From positions 1-63,896 of the forward strand of contig CANDAG010000021.1 in assembly GCA_947382625.1 (NCBI GenBank): a stretch of 63,896 bases of DNA. Reading direction: 5' to 3'. The DNA comes from an uncultured Lachnospiraceae bacterium. Its GTDB lineage: Bacteria > Bacillota > Clostridia > Lachnospirales > Lachnospiraceae. The stretch's first letter is position 1, and each line of letters opens with the position of its first letter. Of this stretch, positions 8,977 through 17,865 are shown piece after piece. The notes under the pieces were generated by a model. That model saw only the letters and a program-made list of their open reading frames with translations, did no database searches and was not told where the DNA came from. Both the position numbers and the translations under genes were made by a program.

Positions 8977-10269
8977 TTATCTCTTCAGCAGACTTTCCCT
9001 GTAAATAATATCCCCTCTTCCCGGTCCGTTGGAAACCATGGTGATCGGATATCCTATCTGCTCCTCTATAAATTCTACATAATTCCGGCAGTTCTCCGGC
9101 AGATCCTCATACTTCCTGATATGGCGGATCTCACATTTCCATCCGGGAAGCTTTTTGAGTACCGGCTTTGCCTTCTGAAGCTTCACCGTAACCGGAAAAT
9201 CTGTGGTCACTTCACCGTCAACCTCATAGCCTACACAGACAGGTATTTCATCCAGATATCCCAGAACATCCAGCACGGTAAAGGCCACATCGGTAGTTCC
9301 CTGCAGCCGGCATCCGTATTTGGAGGCAACACAGTCAAACCATCCCATCCTGCGGGGACGTCCTGTGGTGGCTCCGAATTCTCCGCCGTCACCGCCTCTG
9401 CGCCTCAGCTCATCTGCCTCGTCCCCAAAGATCTCCGAAACAAAAGCTCCCGCTCCAACCGCCGAAGAGTAAGCCTTACAGACAGTAATGATCTGGCTGA
9501 TCTCATAGGGCGGAATTCCTGCACCGATGGCGCCATAGGCTGCCAAAGTGGAGGAAGAGGTCACCATAGGATAAATACCATGATCCGGATCCTTCAGGGT
9601 GCCAAGCTGTCCCTCCAACAGAATGGTCTTGCCCTCCTTAATCGCTTTGTCAAGGTAAGCGGACACGTCGCACACATAAGGCGCTATCATCTCTTTATAT
9701 TCATGCAGCGTTGCAAGAAGCTCCGCCGGATCGATAAGGGGCTTGTGATACATGTGCTCAAGCATTACATTTTTCTGTTCGCAGATCCGTCCCACCTTTT
9801 CCTTCAACGTCTCCTCATCAAAAAGCTCACTGACCTGGAAACCGATCTTTGCAAATTTGTCGGAATAAAAGGGAGCGATCCCCGACTTCGTGGATCCGAA
9901 GGATTTGCCGCCTAACCGCTCCTCCTCGTACTGGTCAAACAAAATATGATAGGGCATCACCATCTGCGCCCGGTCAGATACCAGTATCCTGGGCATAGGC
10001 ACATTTCTTTCCGTAATAGACTTGATCTCGTTAAAAAGTACCGGAATATTCAACGCCACGCCATTTCCGATCACGCTGGTGGTATGGCTGTAAAATACCC
10101 CTGAAGGCAATGTATGAAGGGCAAACTTTCCATAATCATTTACGATCGTATGCCCTGCGTTGGCGCCTCCCTGAAAGCGGACAATGATATCCGCCTGCTG
10201 CGCCAGCATGTCTGTAATCTTTCCTTTTCCCTCATCGCCCCAATTGGCGCCTACGACTGCTTTTACCAT
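8977..10269 (-). CDS. purA: adenylosuccinate synthetase
   Basis: A 430-residue enzyme that joins IMP and aspartate using GTP to form adenylosuccinate, the first committed step to AMP. The N terminus shows the GTP loop GDEGKGK at residues 11-17 and the catalytic Asp, followed by GGANAGHTIV. The C-terminal guanine-recognition region ends with VSNGPGRGDII. Length is normal. The ribosome site is GGAAAGGAG. A promoter is likely near 10346-10368 (TATAAT, with TTACTT 16 bases upstream on the minus strand). It is a single housekeeping gene, with the lar operon directly upstream. Confidence 0.97.
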   Translation of the reverse strand: MVKAVVGANWGDEGKGKITDMLAQQADIIVRFQGGANAGHTIVNDYGKFALHTLPSGVFYSHTTSVIGNGVALNIPVLFNEIKSITERNVPMPRILVSDRAQMVMPYHILFDQYEEERLGGKSFGSTKSGIAPFYSDKFAKIGFQVSELFDEETLKEKVGRICEQKNVMLEHMYHKPLIDPAELLATLHEYKEMIAPYVCDVSAYLDKAIKEGKTILLEGQLGTLKDPDHGIYPMVTSSSTLAAYGAIGAGIPPYEISQIITVCKAYSSAVGAGAFVSEIFGDEADELRRRGGDGGEFGATTGRPRRMGWFDCVASKYGCRLQGTTDVAFTVLDVLGYLDEIPVCVGYEVDGEVTTDFPVTVKLQKAKPVLKKLPGWKCEIRHIRKYEDLPENCRNYVEFIEEQIGYPITMVSNGPGRGDIIYRESLLKR

Positions 10270-10290
10270 CTTATATTATGCTCCTTTCCC

Positions 10291-10318
10291 AGCAAACGCA
10301 GCTTCGCTGCTTATTGCT
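10291..10318. repeat. short palindromic repeat in the purA leader
   Basis: A 28-bp near-perfect palindrome with ends AGCAAACGCAGC and GCTGCTTATTGCT around TTC. It resembles a trimmed version of the 36-bp dispersed repeat (ACGC...CTTATTG). On the minus-strand transcript it forms a hairpin just upstream of the purA ribosome site without covering it. Confidence 0.5.
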
Positions 10319-10390
10319 TAAACCAAGTATTTTCATTCCGTTATGATTATATCTCAGGTCATAATATAAGTAAAATCAATATTTATTATA

Positions 10391-11215
10391 TTATTTATAA
10401 TCTATATTTATGTCCATACTTCCGGAACGGAATCCCTCCATATCCAACGTGATATAACAATATCCCAGTTCCTTTAAATAGGAGGTGATTTCCTCACTGT
10501 GCTCTATCAATCCGGTAAGGTCTTCCCTGTCCACCTCGATCCTTGCAATATCCCCGTGAACACGAAGGCGCACATTTTTGAAAGCAAAGCCTCTTAAAAA
10601 AGCTTCCCCTTTCTCCACCTGCTTCAATTTCTCATAAGAAAGCTCTGTTCCATAAGGAAATCTGGTGGCAAGGCAGGGTGATGCAGGCTTTGACGCCGTG
10701 GAAATACCATATTCTTTTGCAAGAGCTCTCACCTCCGCTTTGGTCATTCCTGCTTCCGCAAGGGGGCTTGCAATGCCCAGCTCTTTGAGGGCACGGATCC
10801 CCGGCCTGTACACATGCAGGTCATCCTCATTGGTTCCTTCCAGTACATGGAGGACGCCCAGCTCTGATGCCTTTTCCAATATTTTTTGGAACAGATGTCT
10901 TTTGCATAAGTAACAGCGCTCCACCGGATTGTCCATGATCCCGGCTTCCTTCAGCTCGTCCACAGTAAGGAGTACAAAGGCGGCCCCCATCTCCCTGCAG
11001 AGTCGTTTCGCCTCCTCTATCTCTCCTGCCGGATGGAGCCTTGTCTGCACCGTTGCCCCATATACCTTTTTTCCGGTCTCCTTCGCCGCCTCGCAGGCCA
11101 GCTTCAGCAGGAGACTGCTGTCTGCTCCTCCCGAAAAAGCGATCACAACATCCTGTGCGGCATACAGGCTCATTTTTTCCAAAAGATGATTCTTTTTTTG
11201 CGGATAACTGTCCAT
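10391..11215 (-). CDS. larE: LarE, sulfur-inserting enzyme for the nickel-pincer cofactor
   Basis: A PP-loop ATPase of 274 residues that adenylates the pyridinium biscarboxylate carboxylates and inserts sulfur. The PP-loop is SGGADSS (28-34). Three cysteines are placed as CYLC (C101, C104) and SPCLATRFPYG (C181). The Lactobacillus plantarum enzyme relies on a single sacrificial cysteine matching C181. The CxxC plus third cysteine seen here is the pattern reported for LarE forms that hold a [4Fe-4S] cluster and can act catalytically. The ATG at 11215 has AAAAGGAG upstream and avoids overlapping larC; an earlier ATG at 11257 is less likely. Third gene of larB-larC-larE. Confidence 0.92.
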   Translation of the reverse strand: MDSYPQKKNHLLEKMSLYAAQDVVIAFSGGADSSLLLKLACEAAKETGKKVYGATVQTRLHPAGEIEEAKRLCREMGAAFVLLTVDELKEAGIMDNPVERCYLCKRHLFQKILEKASELGVLHVLEGTNEDDLHVYRPGIRALKELGIASPLAEAGMTKAEVRALAKEYGISTASKPASPCLATRFPYGTELSYEKLKQVEKGEAFLRGFAFKNVRLRVHGDIARIEVDREDLTGLIEHSEEITSYLKELGYCYITLDMEGFRSGSMDINIDYK

Positions 11216-11234
11216 AAACTCTCCTTTTCGCCTG

Positions 11235-12677
11235 TCATTCCTTTGTGATTTTCTCACTCACGCAGCCTAAAGGGTTTTCATGACTTGCCTGTCTGAACTC
11301 ATCCATCACCTGTTGGAAGGAAAGCCCGCTTTCCTGTGCCAGACGGATCACACTCTCATATTCCGGATAGCATCGGATCTGGCCCCCCGGCAGAAGACAT
11401 TTCTTGATCTTCAGTTCCCCGTCCTTCAGCATTACCGTGGATGCTTCCCTTGGCAAAAGACTTCTTTCCATTTTGATCCGGCGGATACCAATGGTCGTGG
11501 TCTCCTGAAAAATAGTCTGCTCCAATGTCTTGATCTTATCCCCGTCACAGATAACTGCAAGCTCATAGGCCGGACGGTTTTTCTTCATATAGACCGGCAG
11601 GAAATGAACATCCCGGGCCCCTGCCTCCATCAGCTTATCCATCACATAGCCAAGAGCCTCCCCGGTGCAGTCGTCGATATTTGTCTCCAGCTTATAAATG
11701 ACATCCTTCTCCTGATCCTGATCTTTTTCCTCCTGTTTCCCGGAACACTCCTCGATCAGCATGGCCCGAAGCAGGCTGGGCCTTTCATAATTTCGCTTTC
11801 CCGCACCGATTCCCGTCTTTTTGATCACAAAGCGCTTCGGCAGGCTGTTTGAAGTTCCAATGGCCGCCGCAATCGCCGCTCCGGTAGGCGTGATCAGCTC
11901 TCCCGCCACCTCTGTCATTTCCACAGGAATCCCATAGGCCTCCAGAATATTCACCACTGCCGGCACCGGCACCGGCAGGATACCATGCTGACACCTTACA
12001 GTGCCTTTTCCCTCACATAAAAAAGGAATGATTGTCTCCGTGATATCCAGATCATCCAGGCACACTGCCGCCGCTACAATATCCACGATAGAGTCCACAG
12101 CTCCTACCTCATGGAAATGCACCTGCTCCACAGGTACGCCGTGAGCCCTGGCCTCTGCTTTTGCCAGGATCTGAAAAATCCCTGCAGCAGTAGCCTTCGC
12201 CCGCTCTGTGATATCTGCCCCATCTATGATCTGTAATATCTCCGGCAGGCCTCTGTGCTCGTGGGGATGGGTGTGCGGATGGTCGTGGGTGTGGTCTTCT
12301 CCGTGATGATGGCCGTGGTGATGTTCATCCTCATGGTGGTGATGCTCTTCTCCATGATGGTAATGCTCCTCTTCATGATGATGGGTATGTTCATGTTCAT
12401 GGGCGCACGCCTCTTCCTGATGGACATGCTCATGTCCATGGAGATACTCCATATCATGGTCATGATTCTCATGCTCTCTGTCCAGCTTCACACAAAAGTC
12501 GCAGACATCCAGCCCCGCCTTAACCACTCTGCTGATCTCTGCCTGAAATCCCTGAACCGGAAGACTCCTTAAGGCTTTCATCAAAACCTCCTGATCGGCT
12601 CCCAGGTCCAGAAGCGCTGCCACCGTCATATCGCCGCTGATTCCGGAGCGGCATTCCAAATACAATGTTTTTCCCAT
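11235..12677 (-). CDS. larC: LarC, nickel insertase with a very His-rich insert
   Basis: A 480-residue protein that inserts nickel into the pincer cofactor in a CTP-dependent reaction. The start at 12677 gives the family N terminus MGKTLYLECRSGISGDM; an upstream in-frame ATG at 12797 would overlap larB. Residues 69-141 hold about 33 histidines mixed with Glu and Asp (12255-12473), probably a nickel store or loading segment. In Lactobacillus LarC is made by ribosomal frameshifting from two frames; here it is one continuous frame. LarC-family features after the insert include HFHEVGAVDSIVD and ETNIDDCTGE. Overlaps or abuts larE downstream. Confidence 0.94.
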   Translation of the reverse strand: MGKTLYLECRSGISGDMTVAALLDLGADQEVLMKALRSLPVQGFQAEISRVVKAGLDVCDFCVKLDREHENHDHDMEYLHGHEHVHQEEACAHEHEHTHHHEEEHYHHGEEHHHHEDEHHHGHHHGEDHTHDHPHTHPHEHRGLPEILQIIDGADITERAKATAAGIFQILAKAEARAHGVPVEQVHFHEVGAVDSIVDIVAAAVCLDDLDITETIIPFLCEGKGTVRCQHGILPVPVPAVVNILEAYGIPVEMTEVAGELITPTGAAIAAAIGTSNSLPKRFVIKKTGIGAGKRNYERPSLLRAMLIEECSGKQEEKDQDQEKDVIYKLETNIDDCTGEALGYVMDKLMEAGARDVHFLPVYMKKNRPAYELAVICDGDKIKTLEQTIFQETTTIGIRRIKMERSLLPREASTVMLKDGELKIKKCLLPGGQIRCYPEYESVIRLAQESGLSFQQVMDEFRQASHENPLGCVSEKITKE

Positions 12678-12744
12678 TTTGATCTCTATGCTCCTTGCTA
12701 AATAAATTTGTAACTTGCCATATATTGCTGCTCTCCTCAGCGCT

Positions 12745-13491
12745 TTAAGCGCCACAGCCCAATCTGTTGATCTGAGTTGCCATATATCCTGCCCCATACC
12801 CGTTATCGATATTGACTACCGCAATACCGTTTGCGCAGGAATTGATCATAGTAAGCAGAGCCGACAGGCCATGCAAACTTGCGCCATATCCCACAGAGGT
12901 AGGCACTGCGATCACCGGCCTGCTCACCAGGCCTCCGATAACGCTGGCAAGAGCGCCTTCCATCCCTGCCACTGCCACCACACAGTTGGCCTCCTGTATC
13001 ACATCTAATCGAGAAAGAAGTCTGTGCAGGCCGCTGACTCCCACATCATAGATCCGTTCCACCCGAGAGCCGAAATATTCTGCGGTCTGGGCTGCCTCCT
13101 CCGCCACCGGAATGTCTGCGGTCCCGGCAGTACACACCGCGATCTTCCCTTTGCGTTCTTTGTCCGACTTCTCAATCTTCAAAATATGAGAGACCTCATC
13201 ATAGGATACCTGGGGCAAAACTTCACGGACCAGCTCATACTGATGCCTGTCGGCTCTGGTTCCCAATACCTCTCCGTTTTTCTCATATAATTTCTGAAAA
13301 ATATTTACCAGATATTCCTCCGGCTTTCCGCTGCAGTACACCACCTCCGGGAAGCCGGAACGAATCTCACGGTGTGTGTCCAGCTTGGCATAGCCCATCT
13401 CCTCAAAGGGCTGCTTCCGGAAAAACTTTTCGGCTTCCTCTATGGAAATGCTGCCGGATCTTACCTGCTCTAAGATTTCTCTTGTTTCCAT
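12745..13491 (-). CDS. larB: LarB, pyridinium-3,5-biscarboxylate mononucleotide synthase
   Basis: A 248-residue enzyme that carboxylates nicotinic acid adenine dinucleotide and hydrolyses the phosphoanhydride, the first step to the nickel-pincer nucleotide used by lactate racemase-type enzymes. The C-terminal half resembles PurE: TAGTADIPVAEEAA, VAGMEGALASVIGG and VIAVPTSVGYG are visible. It begins the larB-larC-larE operon, driven by a strong promoter at 13526-13554. No larA racemase gene is in the window, so the cofactor must serve an enzyme encoded elsewhere. Confidence 0.95.
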   Translation of the reverse strand: METREILEQVRSGSISIEEAEKFFRKQPFEEMGYAKLDTHREIRSGFPEVVYCSGKPEEYLVNIFQKLYEKNGEVLGTRADRHQYELVREVLPQVSYDEVSHILKIEKSDKERKGKIAVCTAGTADIPVAEEAAQTAEYFGSRVERIYDVGVSGLHRLLSRLDVIQEANCVVAVAGMEGALASVIGGLVSRPVIAVPTSVGYGASLHGLSALLTMINSCANGIAVVNIDNGYGAGYMATQINRLGCGA

Positions 13492-13525
13492 TTATAATGT
13501 CCTCCCAGATATCTTTTATCTTCTC

Positions 13526-13554
13526 ATTATAGGAAATATAAATGATAATATCAA
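13526..13554 (-). promoter_or_regulatory. sigma-A promoter of the lar operon
   Basis: On the minus strand TTGATA, a 17-bp spacer, and TATAAT, ending about 35 bp before the larB ATG at 13491. Both boxes are near consensus. Confidence 0.75.
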
Positions 13555-13596
13555 TCTGTTTTTGCACGCTTCACGGACATTCCTTATACTAAACAA

Positions 13597-13623
13597 CGGA
13601 TGTCACGCCTCGCGCGACATCCG
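13597..13623 (-). terminator. hairpin downstream of ilvE
   Basis: Perfect 8-bp stem CGGATGTC/GACATCCG with an 11-base loop between ilvE and the lar promoter. The T-tract is weak, so it may be a modest terminator or an mRNA 3' stabiliser. Confidence 0.5.
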
Positions 13624-13679
13624 CTCTTTCTGTCGGTATAATCTGCCTGCTTTGCAGGAAATGATCGTTCCAAACCAAA

Positions 13680-14702
13680 CTATACTTCCACAACCCATCC
13701 TTCCGGTGCCTTAATGGTTCCCATCTGGATACCGGTCAGTGTCTCATACAGCTTCTTCGTCACAGGTCCCATCTCTGTCATGCCGCTGGCAAAACAGATT
13801 TCCTTCCCATGGTCTACCACCTTGCCTACCGGAGAGATCACTGCCGCCGTACCGCACAATCCGCACTCGGCAAAGCTCTCAAGCTCCTCGGCGTAGACTT
13901 CCCGCTCTTCGGTCTCCAGATCCAGATATTCTCTGGCCACCTGCATCAGGGAACGCCTGGTAATGGAAGGCAGGATACTGCTTGACTTGGGGGTTACCAC
14001 CTTACCGTCTTTCGTCACGAACAGGAAGTTGGCGCCGCCGGTCTCCTCCACCTTAGTCCGCGTACCTGCATCCAGATACATATTTTCATCAAAGCCCTGG
14101 TTGTGGGCATCTACAATTGCATGAAGACTCATGGCATAGTTAAGACCCGCCTTGATATGGCCTGTCCCATTCGGAGCCGCCCGGTCAAAATCACTGATCC
14201 GGATGGTCAGAGGCTTCACGCCGCCCTTAAAATAAGGTCCTACCGGCGTGGTAAATACTCTGAACTGATATTCCTCCGCAGGCTTCACTCCGATCACAGG
14301 GTTGCTTCCAAACATATAAGGACGCACATACAAGGTTGCGCCGCTGCCGTAAGGGGGCACATAAGCCTCGTTTGCCTTAATGGTCTTAAGCACTGCTTCT
14401 ACAAATTTATCTTTGGGGAAAACCGGCATTTCCAGACGGGCAGCACTCTGCTCCATCCTCTCGCCGTTTAAATCCGGGCGGAATGTTACGATGCGCCCAT
14501 CGGCTGTGGTATAGGCCTTCATTCCTTCAAATATCGTCTGTGCATACTGCAGAACTCCTGCACATTCGCTGATGACCACATTGGCATCCTCTGTCAGAAC
14601 GCCTTCATCCCAGGCGCCGTTTTTGAAATTTGATACAAATCTGTAATCCGTGTGGATATAGCCAAATCCGAGATTGGCCCAGTCAATATTTTTCTTATCC
14701 AC
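13680..14702 (-). CDS. ilvE: branched-chain amino acid aminotransferase
   Basis: A 340-residue fold-type IV PLP enzyme that transfers amino groups between glutamate and the keto acids of Leu, Ile and Val. The family features YAQTIFEGMKAY, RPYMFGSNP, KAGLNYAMSLHA (the PLP lysine region, GHIKAGLNY) and EVEETGGANFLFV-like CVEETGGANF are visible; the last reads KVEETGGANF. Length matches IlvE of the long eukaryote-like group. It stands alone, between the lar operon and the lipoprotein genes. Confidence 0.96.
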   Translation of the reverse strand: MDKKNIDWANLGFGYIHTDYRFVSNFKNGAWDEGVLTEDANVVISECAGVLQYAQTIFEGMKAYTTADGRIVTFRPDLNGERMEQSAARLEMPVFPKDKFVEAVLKTIKANEAYVPPYGSGATLYVRPYMFGSNPVIGVKPAEEYQFRVFTTPVGPYFKGGVKPLTIRISDFDRAAPNGTGHIKAGLNYAMSLHAIVDAHNQGFDENMYLDAGTRTKVEETGGANFLFVTKDGKVVTPKSSSILPSITRRSLMQVAREYLDLETEEREVYAEELESFAECGLCGTAAVISPVGKVVDHGKEICFASGMTEMGPVTKKLYETLTGIQMGTIKAPEGWVVEV

Positions 14703-14805
14703 GAAATCGCCCTCCCTCTTATGTTTTTGTGAAACGATCCGGCACGCCGGACCATAACTTTTCTATCCATTATTATCCCTTTTGGATGAAAAGTCAATAA
14801 GAATG

Positions 14806-15966
14806 TCAATCAAGCTGGCTGATTATCATATCATATTCTATATTGAACAGCTCATCGATGACTTCTTTATCAATACGGCGCCCCGGAATCCAATAATTTT
14901 CTTCATATTTCTTTCGTGTACGCAATGTAAAACGCAGTGCTTCATATCTCCCAAAATCATCCGGCGTAGATGTATTTTTTGCAATATATATGCTCTGATA
15001 TCTATTGCCAAAGGCATCATCCTCTTCCGGTAAATCTTCTGTCCAGATAAGATAACTTCCATACACCTGTGGTTCGCTGTCGGGAACTTTGGTCAGATTC
15101 GTATCTATAGAAACGCCTATCTCAAGATTAACGGACAAAAACTCTGTAGGCATACCGCCCTGTATGCCGCCATTATACGCACCCCAGCCGTCTGGTATAT
15201 ATGGAACAAGCACCTTCAGAGAATTTTTCCCAATGATATCCATACACATATCCCTTGCAGCATACCAAAATTCATCCTCTGTTATCTCATGTTCTTCCAT
15301 CACACCTAAAATCTCAAACAGCGTCACCGGCGTATTGGCAAGTTCTTCCTCAACAAAATCAGGAATGTCTTTCAACTGCTGTATCTCATAAGAAACAGTT
15401 TCGCCCTGCTTCTCTATATTCAGAACCTCCATTGCACCGATCATAATATTTTCTGTCCCTGAATCAGCCACCACTTCGGCCTCTGCTTTCCCATGGAGCA
15501 GTGCAACACTCGATCTGCTACCATCATTTACCACCCATCCGCTTGTACCGCGAATACCCACAAGCATTGTAGATGTGCGGATATCCATGCTTTCATCATC
15601 TTCAAGAGCTTCCGTTATGTTAAAGAACATGCTGCCTGACTGAACATCAACAGAAAGCTTATTCCCTGCTTTTTCAATCGCAATCCTGCTTTCCTGGTCT
15701 AATTTGGAAAGCTTTTCATCATCAAAGTTGATCCACGCATAGCTCTCTGTCTGTGTTCCAACACCATAGCCGCTGTAAAGCTCCATAGCATCCCTTACAG
15801 CAAGAGACTTCCCTTTGGCATTATCAACGTCTACAGCCCCTTCTGATCTTTCAAGGCTTATTGTCGTGGCTTCTTTGCTGCCGCACGATACGCATAGCAG
15901 CATGGCTGTAAATAAAGTAATAAAACTGGCTATTTTATAAAAAGAAGTATTTTTCTTCATAAACAT
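14806..15966 (-). CDS. lipoprotein with FecR-like domain
   Basis: A 386-residue exported lipoprotein. The signal sequence ends in a lipobox LLCVSC followed by GSKEA. Residues 35-170 look like a FecR domain: VDVDNAKGK, AWINFDDEKLSKLD, VQSGSMFFNI and TSTMLVGIRGTSGWVV are typical of its beta-helix-like core. The C-terminal half has no clear family. FecR domains usually sense or organise cell-surface events; in Firmicutes lipoproteins their partner is unknown. The start overlaps the stop of the upstream gene by one base (TAATG), so the two are translationally coupled. ATG at 15960 is an alternative. Confidence 0.78.
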   Translation of the reverse strand: MFMKKNTSFYKIASFITLFTAMLLCVSCGSKEATTISLERSEGAVDVDNAKGKSLAVRDAMELYSGYGVGTQTESYAWINFDDEKLSKLDQESRIAIEKAGNKLSVDVQSGSMFFNITEALEDDESMDIRTSTMLVGIRGTSGWVVNDGSRSSVALLHGKAEAEVVADSGTENIMIGAMEVLNIEKQGETVSYEIQQLKDIPDFVEEELANTPVTLFEILGVMEEHEITEDEFWYAARDMCMDIIGKNSLKVLVPYIPDGWGAYNGGIQGGMPTEFLSVNLEIGVSIDTNLTKVPDSEPQVYGSYLIWTEDLPEEDDAFGNRYQSIYIAKNTSTPDDFGRYEALRFTLRTRKKYEENYWIPGRRIDKEVIDELFNIEYDMIISQLD

Positions 15967-16940
15967 TAATTCCTGACGTAATTTCCTTCCAAATAAACAT
16001 AAGAGCTGCGAACCGCTATGCCGTCTTCTGTAAGCTGTACCTGAACCCAGGCATCATCAGTCTTAGACTCATATAAATCATCTGCCAGCCAGGTAAGTGT
16101 CCCGCCATAATAAGTAAAACCGGTAATAGTAATATCAAATTCATTGTCTCCATAGCTAATTTCAACGGTATTACCATTATCATCTGTATACTTACCAAAA
16201 ATCTCCGGTTCTGCATCGCCAAGAGCTTCTTCAGAAATATCATAAGACTCTGTGTCTCCAGAAACTTCTTCGGAAATATCATGGGGCTCTGCAGTCATAA
16301 GCTGCTCTTTAATATGTGCATAATTCTTTTCAAACATTGCTTTTACACAATCCTGATAATCTTCATGTGTGGAATAAAAGGAAATCTGAAGAGCGGCATC
16401 AGAATTATTTTCAGTTATAAATAAAACATAACTTCCGATTTCACTCATTCCTGTTTCGGTATAGACAGTATAGTTTCCACAATCCTCCGCATCACCACTT
16501 ACAGAGCTGCTTGCCAAAACACCAAAAGTTTCTGAAAGGACATATTGATTCTGTCCATAGTGATGCATACCGCGTGCGAGATTCATTTCAATATCATATC
16601 CTTTGCCACCATAGAGATATTCATCACCTGGCAGAAGAACAGAAATGGGAATATTAATTAACTCTGATTGTTCAAAAGTAATATCAGTAAGCGCCGTCTC
16701 TGTCATCACCTCTGAATAATCAATAGGCTTCTCGTTTGCTATCGCATCAGCCTTTGCCTGCTTCTCTGCTTCATAATCCGCGATTGCCTTCTGGTCTTCG
16801 GCAATGGCCGCCTTCTCTTCATCACTCATGTGAGACATGATCTCGTCGCGGGCTTTTTCCTCCTCTGATTTCCCGCAACCAGCCAGCATTAAGATGCTAA
16901 GAACTGCTACAGTAAGCGTAATCATAGCTTGTTTTTTCAT
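15966..16940 (-). CDS. lipoprotein of unknown function
   Basis: A 324-residue lipoprotein. The signal peptide ends LMLAGC followed by GKSEEEKARDE. A charged helical segment (about residues 25-65, rich in Glu, Lys and Ala) leads into a beta-rich body. Residues around 215-235 contain two near-copies of the phrase YDISEE(V/A)xGD(T/A)E, and the DNA there is correspondingly repetitive. ATG at 16940 is preferred; the TTG 24 bp upstream is weaker. It is the middle gene of a three-gene operon with the FecR lipoprotein and the 130-residue protein. No catalytic motif seen. Confidence 0.75.
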   Translation of the reverse strand: MKKQAMITLTVAVLSILMLAGCGKSEEEKARDEIMSHMSDEEKAAIAEDQKAIADYEAEKQAKADAIANEKPIDYSEVMTETALTDITFEQSELINIPISVLLPGDEYLYGGKGYDIEMNLARGMHHYGQNQYVLSETFGVLASSSVSGDAEDCGNYTVYTETGMSEIGSYVLFITENNSDAALQISFYSTHEDYQDCVKAMFEKNYAHIKEQLMTAEPHDISEEVSGDTESYDISEEALGDAEPEIFGKYTDDNGNTVEISYGDNEFDITITGFTYYGGTLTWLADDLYESKTDDAWVQVQLTEDGIAVRSSYVYLEGNYVRN

Positions 16941-16996
16941 GGATATTATTTTCTCCTTCTTCAATGTATATCAATGGCTTCAGATCCAAACTACAG

Positions 16997-17389
16997 TTAT
17001 TTTTTGCCTTTGATCTTATTTGCAAAATGTTTCAGTATCGCTCTATTGTTTGCACCGTCAACCTGACCTGATTTGGCAATATGCATAAAATCCCCGATAA
17101 CACCGCTTCCTGCCCTGGCCTGGTCTGCTGCCTGCTTTGCTCTTACAGCTTCCCTTTTCGCTTCCAATTCTTCAAGCTCATCCTCATCTAAGACCTTATT
17201 TGCAATTTTGGTGCTTAACGAAGTTGAAACTGCGTCCATCCCCTTAAAGATACCCTTAGCGATTCCCATAGCCATAGGAAGGCCGGAGATCAGTTCTTCG
17301 CCTACCTCTTGTCCAAAATTTGGCGTATGCTTCTTTCCGTTCAGATCCACGTCCCACAGCCGTCCATCCTCATCTCTCATCAGTGACAT
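16997..17389 (-). CDS. small hypothetical protein
   Basis: A 130-residue protein that I do not assign to a family. The N-terminal 30 residues (DEDGRLWDVDLNGKKHTPNF) look like a short beta hairpin. A hydrophobic, glycine-rich stretch LISGLPMAMGIAKGIFKG follows, then a strongly charged helix (DEDELEELEAKREAVRAKQ) and a basic C terminus NKIKGKK. No signal peptide. It leads the operon with the two lipoproteins, so it may be a cytoplasmic or membrane-associated partner of them. Confidence 0.6.
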   Translation of the reverse strand: MSLMRDEDGRLWDVDLNGKKHTPNFGQEVGEELISGLPMAMGIAKGIFKGMDAVSTSLSTKIANKVLDEDELEELEAKREAVRAKQAADQARAGSGVIGDFMHIAKSGQVDGANNRAILKHFANKIKGKK

Positions 17390-17549
17390 AATATATTTCT
17401 CCCCTCATGTAATTTTTGTCCTGCTTATTTTAGCATTACTTTTTTGTGGTGTCTATAAAAACATACTCTTTATCATGAAACCTCACGAACGAGAGAATTC
17501 CGTTCTCTCTAACGCGACTTTATAATTATCAGAAAAGGAGTGAAGCCAT

Positions 17550-17786
17550 ATGATGATTTTTGACCCACTCTGGGAAACCATGAAACGAAAAAACGTCACA
17601 TGCTACAGACTGATCAATACCTATAAGGTCAGCCGGAGCATGATCGACAAACTAAAGCACAATCGAAATGTCAATCTGGAAACAATAGACCGCCTGTGTG
17701 AGATCCTTGACTGCAGGGTAGAAGATGTGGTGCTGTATGTCAAAAAGGATACTTCAGTCAATATCCCTGTCAATTCAGATCATTAG
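17550..17786 (+). CDS. small Cro/CI-type HTH regulator (YozG-like)
   Basis: A 78-residue single-domain DNA-binding protein. The helix-turn-helix reads TCYRLINTYKVSRSMIDKLK, followed by NVNLETIDRLCEILDCRVEDVV, the typical ending of the HTH_26/YozG group. Ribosome site AGGAG lies 9 bases upstream. It is divergent from the lipoprotein operon; the intergenic region holds a 7-bp hairpin (17492-17510, GAGAGAA/TTCTCTC) that could be an operator. It is followed by a broken pyrE-like gene and a perfect 7-bp hairpin at 17820-17836. Confidence 0.8.
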   Translation: MMIFDPLWETMKRKNVTCYRLINTYKVSRSMIDKLKHNRNVNLETIDRLCEILDCRVEDVVLYVKKDTSVNIPVNSDH

Positions 17787-17865
17787 GTCATGGATTGGTT
17801 TGTGATGGACGCCGACTTGCCCAACCATAGGTTGGGGAAAAATGTCTTAGAGGCTGATTGCCTGA

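Noticed and set aside
12255-12572. Met/Val-rich hydrophobic frame on the plus strand that looks like a membrane protein
   Set aside because: It is the complement of the histidine-rich part of larC (CAT/CAC codons read as ATG/GTG).
12745-12797. Longer LarC starting at 12797
   Set aside because: The extra 40 residues are the complement-frame reading of the larB end and have no LarC homology; the ATG at 12677 gives the family N terminus.
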